Assembly (NCBI RefSeq): GCF_004770745.1
Contig: NZ_RQGD01000020.1
Location: forward strand, 62,001-126,000
DNA from: Leptospira ognonensis
Lineage (GTDB): Bacteria > Spirochaetota > Leptospiria > Leptospirales > Leptospiraceae
Length of the DNA: 64,000 nucleotides
Reading direction: 5' to 3'
Part shown: in pieces, positions 1-9,036 of the stretch
How the letters are laid out: the number at the start of each line of letters is the position of its first letter
How positions within the stretch are numbered: position 1 is the stretch's first letter
Program-made: the position numbers and the translations under genes
The notes under the pieces: generated by a model
The model's database searches: none
Told to the model about the DNA's origin: nothing
Seen by the model: only the letters and a program-made list of their open reading frames with translations

Positions 1-1200
1 AAGTCTCTTTGACAAAGTCTCAACCTCAGAAAAGGCTCTGCTAAACTTCCGCGATAAGGTAAGAGATTGGATTAAGATAAACAAAAAAATTCCAATCGGG
101 ACTGCTTCGATCGAAAACAAAATCTGGTAGGCATTTAAAACATCGATGATGGTGGCAATGGCCATCGCTAATAGGCCCAATAAAAAAAGTATACTCCCTT
201 CTTGTTTGTCCCAGACTGCTCGAAAAACCCCTTGGAGAATGATTCCAATTTCGTATAACAAAACTATGTTAAAGTAGACATTTGTAGATGTGAAGAAAAT
301 GGTATCAGTAAAAAACAAGAGCGACATAAAAAAAACAGTGGGAACGCTTACAGACCAGTTCATCCATTTTGCATAGTAAGAAGGATAAAACTCTTTAAAA
401 AAGGAGTAAAATAAATAAGGAGAAAGATAAAAAGTTAAATATTCAAGTCTTAAAAATAGATCCCATCCAAATATGTTCTCATATTCGTTAACTAAAAACC
501 TTTCTCCCGTGACAAGCGTTCGTAAACTTAAGATAATCGCTGCTAAACCAAATAATAAATTACCTCTATCTACCCTCCTCCAATAATACAATCCAAAATG
601 ATAAAGAGCTATGATAAATACTGCACCGGCTAAGAAGAGAGATGAAGCGAGATCCTTTGTATAAGCTTTTGTTAACTTTGACCATTCCCCGAAGAGAGGC
701 GGTTCCCACATTCCGCCTTTCGCATGATGATAATTGGAAACTTGGACGAGTAGCTCATTTTCGCCTGGTCCCCAAACCAAGGGAACTAGGTGGAACCGAT
801 ACGAAGGACGTCCCTCTGTCTTAGTTTTGGCGACGACTCCCGATTGGGCCACTTTCTCCCCATTCCAATAAATGGTATAGGCAGTCGCCATGTCTGGGAC
901 CTTAATGCCGTAAGTTTTCTTTTGGCCTTCCAGATTCGGAGACGGGATTCGAAGTGTATAGGTTCCGTATCCAAGGCCTGTTCCGAGTATTTGGTTCCAA
1001 GTACCTGGAACTTCAAGGGGAACGGCAGATTTACCTGGGGTGCCGCCGGGAAGGAGAAGTTGGCTCGGGTAAAAATTCCATTCTCCTTCGAGAAAGACAG
1101 GCCTTCCTTGGTGTTTTGAGATGAGATCAACCGGCGAGGGTAAAATTCCAAAAGGAACGACTAGAAGCGTGAAAATCAGGAATGTAAAGAGTGGACCCAA
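1..1200 (-). CDS. 7TM-DISM membrane sensor protein, partial (C-terminus outside window)
   Basis: I read 400 codons without a stop from a TTG at 1200 to the window edge. There is a hydrophobic signal/anchor (residues 2-20). A periplasmic beta-sandwich like 7TMR-DISMED2 follows (about 25-175; GEWNFYPSQL, PGTWNQ, YTIYWNGEKVAQSG). Then come about seven hydrophobic helices (about 182-385), as in 7TMR-DISM_7TM, and the start of a helical linker (SRAFSEVETLSKRL). In this family the missing C-terminus is usually a GGDEF, cyclase, kinase or SpoIIE phosphatase module; which one cannot be seen here. Start choice: an in-frame stop lies at 1228-1230 and no ATG or GTG occurs before the hydrophobic segment, so TTG is the only plausible start; its ribosome binding site is weak. 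The gene is divergent from fliJ. Short ORFs in other frames across 640-1150 are shadows. Confidence 0.85.
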   Translation of the reverse strand, partial: MGPLFTFLIFTLLVVPFGILPSPVDLISKHQGRPVFLEGEWNFYPSQLLLPGGTPGKSAVPLEVPGTWNQILGTGLGYGTYTLRIPSPNLEGQKKTYGIKVPDMATAYTIYWNGEKVAQSGVVAKTKTEGRPSYRFHLVPLVWGPGENELLVQVSNYHHAKGGMWEPPLFGEWSKLTKAYTKDLASSLFLAGAVFIIALYHFGLYYWRRVDRGNLLFGLAAIILSLRTLVTGERFLVNEYENIFGWDLFLRLEYLTFYLSPYLFYSFFKEFYPSYYAKWMNWSVSVPTVFFMSLLFFTDTIFFTSTNVYFNIVLLYEIGIILQGVFRAVWDKQEGSILFLLGLLAMAIATIIDVLNAYQILFSIEAVPIGIFLFILIQSLTLSRKFSRAFSEVETLSKRL

Positions 1201-1285
1201 TCTGCTAAACTTATGCTCACATTTTTTTTAAAGAACAAGTAAAAAAGAGTACAAAAAATATTGAAAACTTCAGAAATAGACAGGT

Positions 1286-1885
1286 GTGAAACGCTTTCGT
1301 TATACTTTAGAGACGGTTTTAAAACTGAGAGAGATAAAGGAAGAGGAAGAACTCAAAAGGCTCTCCAGCGTGGTCTCGGAATTGAATGCGTTAATCGCGG
1401 AACGAGAATTCAACGAAAATGAAATTGAGAAATCATATCTCGAAATCGAATCAAGTGCGAAGGTTGGTAAAAGTCTCACAGATTATCTTTCTATTGAAAG
1501 TTATATTCACGGATTGACTAAGCTAAATGATGAGTTAGATTTTAAAATCAATGATAAAAACAAAAGTGTGGATCTAGTAAGACTAGATGTTCAGGTTGCA
1601 CGAAAGGATAAAAAAGTTTTAGAAATTTTAAAAGAAAACCGCTTCAAAGAATGGAAAAAGAAACATAGTCGCGCGGAACGTCGAGAGGTGGAAGAGTATA
1701 ACGAGAATATTGCGGCACATAGTATTTACATGGACTCTATTTTCTCCGAGGATCCAAAAAAATCCAAGAAAGTACCGAAAACCTTTAAGATTTTAAATCG
1801 AGAGGATGGTGGAGACGAATTGATGAGTGATTTTAAAAATATCAGAGATTTTTACGAAAAATTTTATATGGGACAGGGTAGATAA
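1286..1885 (+). CDS. fliJ: flagellar export chaperone FliJ (FlbA)
   Basis: The protein has 199 residues and is almost entirely charged helix. The N-terminus MKRFRYTLETVLKLREIKEEEE is the classical FliJ opening. FliJ is the soluble coiled-coil stalk of the flagellar type III export ATPase complex and escorts substrates. It is longer than typical FliJ (about 145 residues): residues beyond about 145 form a lysine-rich tail absent from enteric FliJ. It begins with GTG. It is followed 3 bases later by flbB, the same pairing as flbA-flbB in the Borrelia flagellar operon, but the ATPase gene fliI does not lie upstream here, where a divergent sensor gene sits instead. Confidence 0.8.
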   Translation: MKRFRYTLETVLKLREIKEEEELKRLSSVVSELNALIAEREFNENEIEKSYLEIESSAKVGKSLTDYLSIESYIHGLTKLNDELDFKINDKNKSVDLVRLDVQVARKDKKVLEILKENRFKEWKKKHSRAERREVEEYNENIAAHSIYMDSIFSEDPKKSKKVPKTFKILNREDGGDELMSDFKNIRDFYEKFYMGQGR

Positions 1886-1888
1886 GAC

Positions 1889-2548
1889 ATGGCAGGTGTT
1901 TCGGACAATACAAGAAGTTTCTTTTTGATTATACTCATTTTCTTTTTGGTTTCTATCGGTTTTTTTGTTTTTGATTACTTTCAAGTGATCAATGCCGAAG
2001 AATATTTTCCATTCCTAAAGAAACAACCGAGCCTAGTAAATCAAGACCTGCTTTCTCCAACAGAATTAGAGAAACTTGAAATTGAAAAAGCAAAAGAAAG
2101 ACTCGTGGAAGACATGGAAGAGCTAAATCGTTTAAAATTGGAATTGGAAACATCAAAATCTTCGCTTGCAACGGATAAGGAACGCCTGGAAGAACTTAAA
2201 GAAGGCATCCAACGCAAAGAAAAGGAAATGGCAGAAAAGGCGAAACGAGAATCGGCTCGAAGTGAAAAAGTGAAAGTTCTAGCAAATAAAGTTGCGAATA
2301 TGCCCCCCGAGTCAGCGAGGGATATGCTTATCAATTGGCCAGATTACGATATAATCGAAGTCTTCGAACAAATGGATAAGGATGCAGAGGAAGAAGGAAG
2401 ACCTACAATCACTACGTATTTATTAACTCTCTTCCCTTCGGAACGAAGGTCTGTGATCTCAAATAAATGGCTAGACGCTAGCGCCAAACAAGTTCCAGGT
2501 TATGGTAAGTCTTTAGATGACGAGGAAGTAGAACCAAAATCCGAGTAA
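1889..2548 (+). CDS. flbB: periplasmic flagellar collar protein FlbB-like (MotE-like)
   Basis: The protein has 219 residues. One membrane helix lies at about 12-30. A long coiled coil follows (about 55-130, rich in E, K, L). A C-terminal MgtE-N/MotE-like helical domain is at about 135-205 (ANKVANMPPESARDMLINW, FPSERRSVISNKWLDAS). In Borrelia FlbB forms the base of the spirochaete-specific collar around the flagellar motor and recruits stators. The assignment rests on domain order and on the adjacent fliJ; I cannot compute a similarity score. The 3' end overlaps the convergent gmk gene by 49 bases. Confidence 0.72.
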   Translation: MAGVSDNTRSFFLIILIFFLVSIGFFVFDYFQVINAEEYFPFLKKQPSLVNQDLLSPTELEKLEIEKAKERLVEDMEELNRLKLELETSKSSLATDKERLEELKEGIQRKEKEMAEKAKRESARSEKVKVLANKVANMPPESARDMLINWPDYDIIEVFEQMDKDAEEEGRPTITTYLLTLFPSERRSVISNKWLDASAKQVPGYGKSLDDEEVEPKSE

Positions 2549-3093
2549 AGAATCGCTTTTACGTCTAAAATGGCTTTTTCTAATTGATCATTTACTACGA
2601 TATAATCGAAATTAGGAGCCTCTTCGAGTTCTTTTAATCCATTCTCTATGCGTTTTTCTATACTCTTCTTCGGGTCGGTTCCTCGCTTTATGAGTCTTTC
2701 GATCCAGACTTCTTGGCTAGGTGGTTCAATAAAAATCGTTACAGAGTCCGGTCTTTTCTTTTTAACCGTGCGGGCTCCTTGGACATCTAAGTCGAGTAAT
2801 ACGACTTTTTGATTGGCAATTGCTTCCATAATGGGACCCTTAGGAGTGCCATAAAAATTTCCATGAACTTCAGCCCATTCATAAAAACCATCATCCTCGA
2901 TTCGCTTTTTAAACTCTTCAATCGATAAAAAATGATAATTTTTCCCAGGAACATCTCCAGGTCTCGGTTCTCGAGTAGTACAGGATATGGAAAAATAAAA
3001 GTCAGGGTGGTCCTTTAGAATCCGCTCAATGATGGTCGACTTCCCACCCCCAGCAACGGAGGAAATGATATAAAGATTTGGTACTGGATTCAT
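2500..3093 (-). CDS. gmk: guanylate kinase
   Basis: The protein has 197 residues and should phosphorylate GMP to GDP with ATP. The P-loop is visible as ISSVAGGGKST (residues about 9-19), followed by the GMP-binding block SISCTTREPRPGDVPGKNYHFLS (36-58), EWAEVHGNFYGTP (73-85) and LLDLDVQGA (98-106). It is the last gene of the long minus-strand motility operon and starts 5 bases after the RemA-like gene. The remA-gmk adjacency is widespread in bacteria. Its 3' end overlaps flbB. Confidence 0.95.
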   Translation of the reverse strand: MNPVPNLYIISSVAGGGKSTIIERILKDHPDFYFSISCTTREPRPGDVPGKNYHFLSIEEFKKRIEDDGFYEWAEVHGNFYGTPKGPIMEAIANQKVVLLDLDVQGARTVKKKRPDSVTIFIEPPSQEVWIERLIKRGTDPKKSIEKRIENGLKELEEAPNFDYIVVNDQLEKAILDVKAILYSDFGSTSSSSKDLP

Positions 3094-3098
3094 AATCT

Positions 3099-3380
3099 CT
3101 AATCTTCTTCCTCATCTTCCATGCCGATGCTATTGTCCGCTGATTCTAAGCGCTTCGTCAGACTATCTGGCCTAATGGCAGAAAGTACAATATGTCCTGA
3201 ATCTAGAACCAAAAGAGATCTAGTCTTTCTACCTTGTGTAGCGTCAATCAACCTTAAATGATCCTTCGCCTCAGACCTAAGACGTTTTGCGCCCGCAGAT
3301 TCTGCTTGCATGATCACAAGGATCTTTTCTTTAAAAACAATATTAGAAAACCCGACATTCAGGACGGGGAAAGAAGACAT
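3099..3380 (-). CDS. RemA-like DUF370 protein
   Basis: The protein has 93 residues and the DUF370/RemA pattern: [28 protein letters not shown] near the N-terminus, then [24 protein letters not shown] with its conserved turn, then RPDSLTKR. RemA of Bacillus is a DNA-binding activator of matrix genes, and the family commonly sits directly before gmk, as here. The last residues are acidic (GMEDEEED). A regulatory role in Leptospira is inference only. Confidence 0.85.
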   Translation of the reverse strand: MSSFPVLNVGFSNIVFKEKILVIMQAESAGAKRLRSEAKDHLRLIDATQGRKTRSLLVLDSGHIVLSAIRPDSLTKRLESADNSIGMEDEEED

Positions 3381-3392
3381 GATTCCAGTTTA

Positions 3393-4331
3393 CTAGACTC
3401 TGCGTGATCGATCAAGCCGAATCGTTTCGATCAAATGAATTTCATGGGTTCCAATATTCATAAACTCTGAAATTTCTTCGCGATCATAACCCTTCTTCAA
3501 TAAAAAAACAACTCGATCAATCTTTGTAGCGCTAGGAGGTAATTCCTCTAGTGCGGATTCTATCGATAAACTGATCTGGTCTTCAAAATTTTTCTGGTAT
3601 TTTTCAAAAGCCGGATCATTCGCATAAGAAAGTTGAGTCAGGAAATCTCTCCTAGTTTTGCCTTCTTTGTTTTCATCCCGAATGATTGTGGATTGTTTTT
3701 CGTCTGCAGCAAAAGGATCACCACCAACCGTATAATCCATCTTAGGTTTCATCACAGGAATACTAACATTACCGATCGCTTCATCAGAAGGTTTTCCATT
3801 TTCTTCCATTCCGATGATCCCTTTTACAACTCGTCCCAGTTTTGAAAATGCTTGGTTGACTGCGCCATCCGTCGTTTGAATCTCATCCTCTTTAGCAAGA
3901 TAAGCATTTGATTGATAGACTTGTCCTATGCCTCCTCTTTGTTCTTTTAAAACAGGAACCTGCGGAACTGGTGGCGTTGGTTTTGCGAGTTCTTCTTGCA
4001 AAGACATTCCCATTTCCATATAAGGAGGTACTTCATCGATTTGCTGTTTGGTGGCTGGAACCATTCGGTTTTCAGGGACTTGGTAATGTTTAAATTCTTT
4101 TACCAGAAGCTCAGCCTTTTCCATCAAGTTGCGAAGAGCTGAAAGTCGGGATTCAATCACGCCGACCGTACTATCTAGTTCCTTCATGGTTTCTGAAGTA
4201 GCCATATCAATAGCACGGTTTAATTTTGTATCATAATATTCTGAAACAGCCTTTTGCACTTTGGCTGAAATAAAAACATACATAACTCCACCGAAGAGCA
4301 TGTTGATGAGAACAAGGGAAAATAATTCCAT
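3393..4331 (-). CDS. membrane-anchored SwrB/DUF6115-like motility protein
   Basis: The protein has 312 residues from the ATG at 4331. A GGAGG sits 8 bases upstream of that ATG and lies inside the longer GTG-started reading (4346), so the shorter start is preferred. An N-terminal helix (about 2-22) anchors the protein. A coiled coil follows (about 25-85), then a low-complexity middle. The C-terminus resembles a helix-turn-helix (LLKKGYDREEISEFMNIGTHEIHLI), as in the DUF6115/SwrB group encoded next to the motility sigma factor in Bacillus. The position two genes after fapA and fliA supports a motility role; the exact function is unknown. Confidence 0.6.
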   Translation of the reverse strand: MELFSLVLINMLFGGVMYVFISAKVQKAVSEYYDTKLNRAIDMATSETMKELDSTVGVIESRLSALRNLMEKAELLVKEFKHYQVPENRMVPATKQQIDEVPPYMEMGMSLQEELAKPTPPVPQVPVLKEQRGGIGQVYQSNAYLAKEDEIQTTDGAVNQAFSKLGRVVKGIIGMEENGKPSDEAIGNVSIPVMKPKMDYTVGGDPFAADEKQSTIIRDENKEGKTRRDFLTQLSYANDPAFEKYQKNFEDQISLSIESALEELPPSATKIDRVVFLLKKGYDREEISEFMNIGTHEIHLIETIRLDRSRRV

Positions 4332-4387
4332 TGAGAAGACCTCCACACGAACATTTCCAACAACATTCCCGGAAGGATCTTTAAAGA

Positions 4388-4675
4388 TTAGACTGTAGAA
4401 TCGAAGACGGATCCTTTTTTCGAAGCGACATCAGCCGTCTCGAGGCCTTTTTTGGTGTAGGATAACAATTCTTCTCTTTCTCCCTTTGCCTTCAAGTTGG
4501 CAGAAGTGGTTGTATTTTTTGTTTCTGGAACCACTTGCGCTCGACTTTGACTGGTGATCGCAGCCTTCTGCAATTCGACCACCTGGTTTTGGTGCGTAAA
4601 GGGAGTCTCACTTTGAGCTCGCCTAGCAATCTCAAAATGGTGCGTGTTACTGGCAAAAGTTTCATTCAATATCAT
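4388..4675 (-). CDS. small hypothetical protein in motility operon
   Basis: The protein has 95 residues and no signal peptide or membrane helix. It is rich in Ser, Thr, Gln and Lys and is probably largely disordered. It begins MILNETFASNTHHFEIARRA and lies 8 bases after fapA, in the same operon. I recognise no family. Its retention between fapA and the SwrB-like gene suggests a motility-related role, which is inference. Confidence 0.6.
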   Translation of the reverse strand: MILNETFASNTHHFEIARRAQSETPFTHQNQVVELQKAAITSQSRAQVVPETKNTTTSANLKAKGEREELLSYTKKGLETADVASKKGSVFDSTV

Positions 4676-4683
4676 GACAGTAC

Positions 4684-6678
4684 CTACTCTTTCTTAGGTC
4701 TACCACGACCTCGTTTTTTTCTCCAGTCATTTTTATCTTCATCTGGATCTTCGTAGTTGGTACTGCGGACTTGGCCATCCTCTTCGAAAAAGGTTTTTGC
4801 CTTCGTTTCGTGGCGGAGTTTGAAGTCTGCGTTCCGAATACGGATGGAGGTCCCCGGGAATATCGTTTTTTCCACAGAGACGCGTCCGTTGGCCGCTTGC
4901 TCGTCCATATAAGCTGTTAAGGTTAGAATTTCCTTGTCATGCTCAGCGATCCGCTTTTCTAATTTTTTCGTAGCGGCTTCTAGCTTTAATAATTGTTCAT
5001 TGTTTTCCGTGGAAAAGGTCGCTGGGTCCGTTTCCTTTCTCGCTTTTAGCGTCCTCATGGTTTTCATGAGCGTATCAAATTTAGTCTGATTCTCATTTTT
5101 CTTGGCTTCATAGTCACCAATCTGTTTGAGGATCTTGGGATTGACCCCGACGATGAGATCCGTCTGTGGGTTTGCCTGGGAGCCGATGACCTTTGCCGAG
5201 ATGAGCTGGGCCGCTTGGATGGTTCCACCCACAATTTGACCCCGCTTGCCCTTACAGCTAATCTTTCCCCCTGCCATCAAATGAGAGTGTAGAATGCCTT
5301 CTTGGACGATGATATCCTTCTCTGTGATGACAGTCGCATTCTGGATGAACTTCGCAATGATATTGCCACCCGTGGATTCAATCCGGGCTTCTTCCCTTCC
5401 TGTGATCCCTTGGCGAACAATGATATCACCATCTGCTTCCACGACCGCCTTTTGGACCGTGCCGTAGATTTCAATATTGCCGGCGGCCTTCACGGAATAA
5501 TTATCTTCTACGTTTCCTGTAATGATGATGGATCCAAGGAAGGTCACATTCCCTGAACGAACTCCCACATCGCCATTGATGCGGTATACGGTCTCGACAG
5601 AGAGCCTTCCTGCAACATATAACACCTGTCCATTGACCTCTGCTGTGAGTCGCATTTTATCTTCAGAGAGAATGGTTCCCTTCCCTTGCTTGAGATCGAT
5701 ATCGACTCCATCTTTTGCCGGGAGAATCATACCGAAAAGATTCCTTCCCAATTTGGCTTTTTCTGCCGGGACCTTTTCGGCGAGAACCTGTCCGACGACA
5801 ACGTTCTCGATCATATCTAAGTCTTTGTAGTCTACACGTCCCGACTGGTCCTCTTTGAAATTGATTTTCTTTTCCGTCCGAACATAGTATTTGATTTCTG
5901 CATTTTTTCCATTGACTGGGTAATCCCCTTCGGCGGCGATAAAAGGCGCATTGATCTTGTCCTCATCCAATGCTTTTTTGATATCTGCTTCTTTGAGACC
6001 ATACGCGATTCCCAGATTTTTGAGAGCCACTGTGATATCATTCACCTCAAGATCGCGACCACCAGGACGGGCAGGAAAAACCGTAACCATGGCTTTCATC
6101 TTATCTGAATCGATTTCCACGTTGCAACTGGAGTCATTGCCTTGTTTCGGTTTTTGATTTGAGATAAGAACAGGTTCCCCTTTCTGCTCCTTTACGATCT
6201 TATTTAATAAGGCAGGATCTGCGCCGCCTACACCTCGGAAGGCTAGGCGTTTCGTTACATCGGCTAGAGTCATGACGGCACCCTCTCCTTGCGGAGGAAA
6301 AACCGTTAAGAATACACCTGTTCGATAAATCTTAACAGACACTCGGCCATCTTTATTTTTAGGAGTGACAAGATCTTTTAAGTCTTTGGAAACAAGCTTC
6401 CCACTACCGCCTGTTAGTTTATCATCTAATGCGGTGAGCTCTTCCAGGATAAGGTCTTCGGGAATCAGGGAAACACGAATGTGAAACGGCTCCGAAAAAA
6501 AGAGCCTTTTTTTCCCACGTTTAAGTACTACGTAATCGAGCTCGTGAATTTTTCGACCGAAATGATTTGCAGCTAGTGTAAGACATTCATCGATAGAGTC
6601 AGCAATGACCTCTACTTCTTCCGTTTCCTTTTTTTCGAATTCGGAAAGTTCTTCTTTTAAAAATCCCGTTAAGGACAT
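4684..6678 (-). CDS. FapA/DUF342 flagellar assembly protein
   Basis: The protein has 664 residues. The N-terminal 25-65 segment resembles a Jag-N module ([20 protein letters not shown]). The central part (about 260-520) is the DUF342 beta-helix, with repeated [39 protein letters not shown] and [23 protein letters not shown] strands. A coiled coil (about 530-590) and a basic tail ([11 protein letters not shown]) follow. DUF342 proteins (FapA) are implicated in flagellar assembly and cell-surface polymer processes. The gene follows fliA by 5 bases. The basic, AT-hook-like tail is unusual and may bind nucleic acid or acidic partners (inference). Confidence 0.88.
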   Translation of the reverse strand: MSLTGFLKEELSEFEKKETEEVEVIADSIDECLTLAANHFGRKIHELDYVVLKRGKKRLFFSEPFHIRVSLIPEDLILEELTALDDKLTGGSGKLVSKDLKDLVTPKNKDGRVSVKIYRTGVFLTVFPPQGEGAVMTLADVTKRLAFRGVGGADPALLNKIVKEQKGEPVLISNQKPKQGNDSSCNVEIDSDKMKAMVTVFPARPGGRDLEVNDITVALKNLGIAYGLKEADIKKALDEDKINAPFIAAEGDYPVNGKNAEIKYYVRTEKKINFKEDQSGRVDYKDLDMIENVVVGQVLAEKVPAEKAKLGRNLFGMILPAKDGVDIDLKQGKGTILSEDKMRLTAEVNGQVLYVAGRLSVETVYRINGDVGVRSGNVTFLGSIIITGNVEDNYSVKAAGNIEIYGTVQKAVVEADGDIIVRQGITGREEARIESTGGNIIAKFIQNATVITEKDIIVQEGILHSHLMAGGKISCKGKRGQIVGGTIQAAQLISAKVIGSQANPQTDLIVGVNPKILKQIGDYEAKKNENQTKFDTLMKTMRTLKARKETDPATFSTENNEQLLKLEAATKKLEKRIAEHDKEILTLTAYMDEQAANGRVSVEKTIFPGTSIRIRNADFKLRHETKAKTFFEEDGQVRSTNYEDPDEDKNDWRKKRGRGRPKKE

Positions 6679-6683
6679 CTGCC

Positions 6684-7484
6684 TTACCTTTTCTGGATAG
6701 CAGACTTAACTTTTGATAGCTTGCTGCGCAGTCTGGCGACTGCCTTGGTGTGGAGTTGGGAAATTCGTGATTCGGTGACTTCTAAAACTTCACCTATCTC
6801 TTTTAAGGTGAGATCCTCATAATAATAGAGAACGATAACTTTTTTTTCTTTTTCAGGGAGGCCTTTGATTGCATCTACGATGACATTTTTGATCTCTTCT
6901 TTTTCGATGATGTTGTCAGGATTCATGTTCATCGGAGACTCTAACGTTTCCATAAAAGAAACTTCATCGTTTTCATCTCCGAGAAACCAAATGTCATTTA
7001 AAGATACGAGTGAGGTGCCAGAAAGTTTCGCGAGAAGGGAATTGTATTCTTCCATCGAAACGCCAAGCTCCTTGGCAATCTCTTCATCTTCGACTTTTTT
7101 ACCTTCTTTGTTTTCTAGCATCGCAATGATGCCTTCTAACTGTTTCGCCTTTTGGCGGATGGATCGGGGAATCCAGTCAACCGACCGAAGTTCGTCGAAA
7201 ACGGATCCACGGATCCTTGTCATCGCATATGTTTTGAATTTAATTTCACGAGAAGGATCAAACTTCTCAATGGCGTCTAACAGACCGAAAACGCCATAGC
7301 TAACCAAATCCTCAAACTCAACATTTTGAGGCATACCAATGGCAATCCTACCTGCAACGTGTTTTACAAGTGGGGAGTATTTCTCCACAAGATAACTACG
7401 TATCTCAGGGTTCTTGTTGACTCGATACTGTTTCCAGAGATCGGTCTCATCGAATTGGTTGTATTTGTCTAGCAGTCTGGACAT
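6684..7484 (-). CDS. fliA: RNA polymerase sigma-28 factor FliA/WhiG
   Basis: The protein has 266 residues. Sigma region 2 is clear ([43 protein letters not shown]), and so are region 3 ([13 protein letters not shown]) and region 4 with its helix-turn-helix ([37 protein letters not shown]). The family directs late flagellar and chemotaxis transcription. It lies in the conserved flhF-fleN-X-fliA-fapA order. The 108 bases upstream (7485-7592) are AT-rich and could hold an internal promoter; I see no convincing -35/-10 pair. No FlgM anti-sigma gene is seen nearby. Confidence 0.93.
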   Translation of the reverse strand: MSRLLDKYNQFDETDLWKQYRVNKNPEIRSYLVEKYSPLVKHVAGRIAIGMPQNVEFEDLVSYGVFGLLDAIEKFDPSREIKFKTYAMTRIRGSVFDELRSVDWIPRSIRQKAKQLEGIIAMLENKEGKKVEDEEIAKELGVSMEEYNSLLAKLSGTSLVSLNDIWFLGDENDEVSFMETLESPMNMNPDNIIEKEEIKNVIVDAIKGLPEKEKKVIVLYYYEDLTLKEIGEVLEVTESRISQLHTKAVARLRSKLSKVKSAIQKR

Positions 7485-7592
7485 AATTTACCGGTTACCC
7501 GGAAACTCTTTACTTTATAGTAAAAATCGTAATAAAACGAAAATTACAAGAGCATTTTTTTTCTTATGTCATCTAAATGCGATAAATTTTAA

Positions 7593-8063
7593 TCACTCTG
7601 CGGGATCGTCCTTAGCAAGCATCGTCCGTATCGCTTCCGCCATGAGTTTTGGCTCGTTTTTGATGGCAATTTTATCAACCATGATGTGGTCTCCAAATTT
7701 ACCCGATTTGATCTTAGCTTGCATGATATCGTGGGCGGTAGGTTCCGCATCGGTTTGGACACCAAAGGACTCAGCCGTCATGCCACCGTCCGCGCTCATG
7801 CCATCCGAATGGGAGTCGTCGTATTCATCACTCCCCCGGGAAAAACTCATCCCACCAAAGGAAATTTCACCTAGGAATTCTAAAAATTCAGGTACTTTTT
7901 TTTCGAGAACTGTATAAACACCAATTCCGAGACCGCCAAAGGAAAGAGTCGAAATACCAGAGACAAATAGGATGTAGGTAATTCGATTTCCGACAAGGAA
8001 ACCACAGACTGTGCTAATGATGGCTCCCAAAAGGGCAAATCCGATGACAAATCCTACCTGCAA
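7593..8063 (-). CDS. small two-helix membrane protein in flagellar operon
   Basis: The protein has 156 residues and starts with TTG 5 bases after the fleN stop; a GAAGG that overlaps the fleN end serves as ribosome binding site. Two adjacent membrane helices (about 3-24 and 29-52) are followed by an acidic, Ser/Gly-rich linker and a cytoplasmic helical tail (MVDKIAIKNEPKLMAEAIRTML). I recognise no named family. A small unnamed protein in this position between fleN and fliA also occurs in other spirochaetes, so a motility-linked role is inferred. Confidence 0.7.
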   Translation of the reverse strand: MQVGFVIGFALLGAIISTVCGFLVGNRITYILFVSGISTLSFGGLGIGVYTVLEKKVPEFLEFLGEISFGGMSFSRGSDEYDDSHSDGMSADGGMTAESFGVQTDAEPTAHDIMQAKIKSGKFGDHIMVDKIAIKNEPKLMAEAIRTMLAKDDPAE

Positions 8064-8068
8064 GGTGA

Positions 8069-8992
8069 CTAACCTTCGTTGTCCATATCGCGATCCATTT
8101 CTTTCTCTTTGAAATCTACAAAGCTAAAGAACTTTTTGAAAAAGCCAGTCAATCCTTCTTCGTCATCATAGCTTCCTTCCGTTTGCAGGAGGGTATGTGT
8201 CACGCGCATGAGGCAAGCTGCCGCCTTGGATCTAGGAGAATTTAGGATAAAAGGCTTTTGTTCGCGAATGGATTTTTCCACCTCTTCATCTTGGAAGATA
8301 AAGCCCAAGTTTTCCACTTGGACTTCCAAAAATTGACCAGAAATATCGATCACTCGGTCGGCAACTTTTTTACCTTCAATGGCACTGCGCACTCGGTTCA
8401 CTATAATTTTTAGATTCTTGTCTTTCGATTGGGAGACAATGGACTTAATGAGTCCATATGAGTCAGTGATGGATGTTGGCTCTGGGGTTGTTACGACAAC
8501 AACTTCATCTGCGGGCATCACAAGACCGATCACATTGGCAGAAATGCCTGCACCTGTATCAATGATCATGATGTCATAACGATCCAAATCCACAAAACCT
8601 TTGATGAGATTGTTTCTTTGGGTTTCGTTTAAGTTTGCCAGCTGGGAATAGCCAGAGGCACCAGCAATGATGTCCACGCCCTCAGGAGTGGATATCACGA
8701 TATCTTTCAAAGACTTATGGCCTTTGACTACATGGTAGAGATTGTATTTCGGAATGATTCCAAGGAGAACGTTTACGTTTGCAAGTCCCAAGTCGCCATC
8801 GAAGATGAGAACTTTTAAGCCTGTTTTTGCAATGGCAATTGCCAAATTTACAGAAACCGTACTCTTGCCAACGCCACCCTTGCCTGAGGCAACAGCGATG
8901 ATTTTTGTTTTTTTAACGGCGCCAGGTGTCTGGACTAATTTCAGTCCAGGGTTTGGTTCTGTAAGTTTTCGTAAATTTGCTGCTTGGTCCAT
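8069..8992 (-). CDS. fleN: flagellar number regulator FleN/FlhG (MinD-like ATPase)
   Basis: The protein has 307 residues and a deviant Walker [18 protein letters not shown] (about 34-50). [15 protein letters not shown] and the DTGAGIS switch follow, with a C-terminal amphipathic part ([20 protein letters not shown]). FlhG/FleN ATPases control the number and site of flagella together with FlhF. It is encoded 44 bases after flhF. The C-terminal amphipathic segment may act as membrane targeting sequence, as in MinD (inference). Confidence 0.92.
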   Translation of the reverse strand: MDQAANLRKLTEPNPGLKLVQTPGAVKKTKIIAVASGKGGVGKSTVSVNLAIAIAKTGLKVLIFDGDLGLANVNVLLGIIPKYNLYHVVKGHKSLKDIVISTPEGVDIIAGASGYSQLANLNETQRNNLIKGFVDLDRYDIMIIDTGAGISANVIGLVMPADEVVVVTTPEPTSITDSYGLIKSIVSQSKDKNLKIIVNRVRSAIEGKKVADRVIDISGQFLEVQVENLGFIFQDEEVEKSIREQKPFILNSPRSKAAACLMRVTHTLLQTEGSYDDEEGLTGFFKKFFSFVDFKEKEMDRDMDNEG

Positions 8993-9036
8993 CGCTTTGA
9001 ATTTCCCCTACTGTTACCAGGGATAACAAAGCGCGC

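Noticed and set aside
786..1151. A 121-codon minus-strand frame and a 109-codon plus-strand frame (790-1119).
   Set aside because: Both overlap the 400-codon 7TM-DISM frame, whose translation shows a recognisable domain; these have no recognisable sequence.
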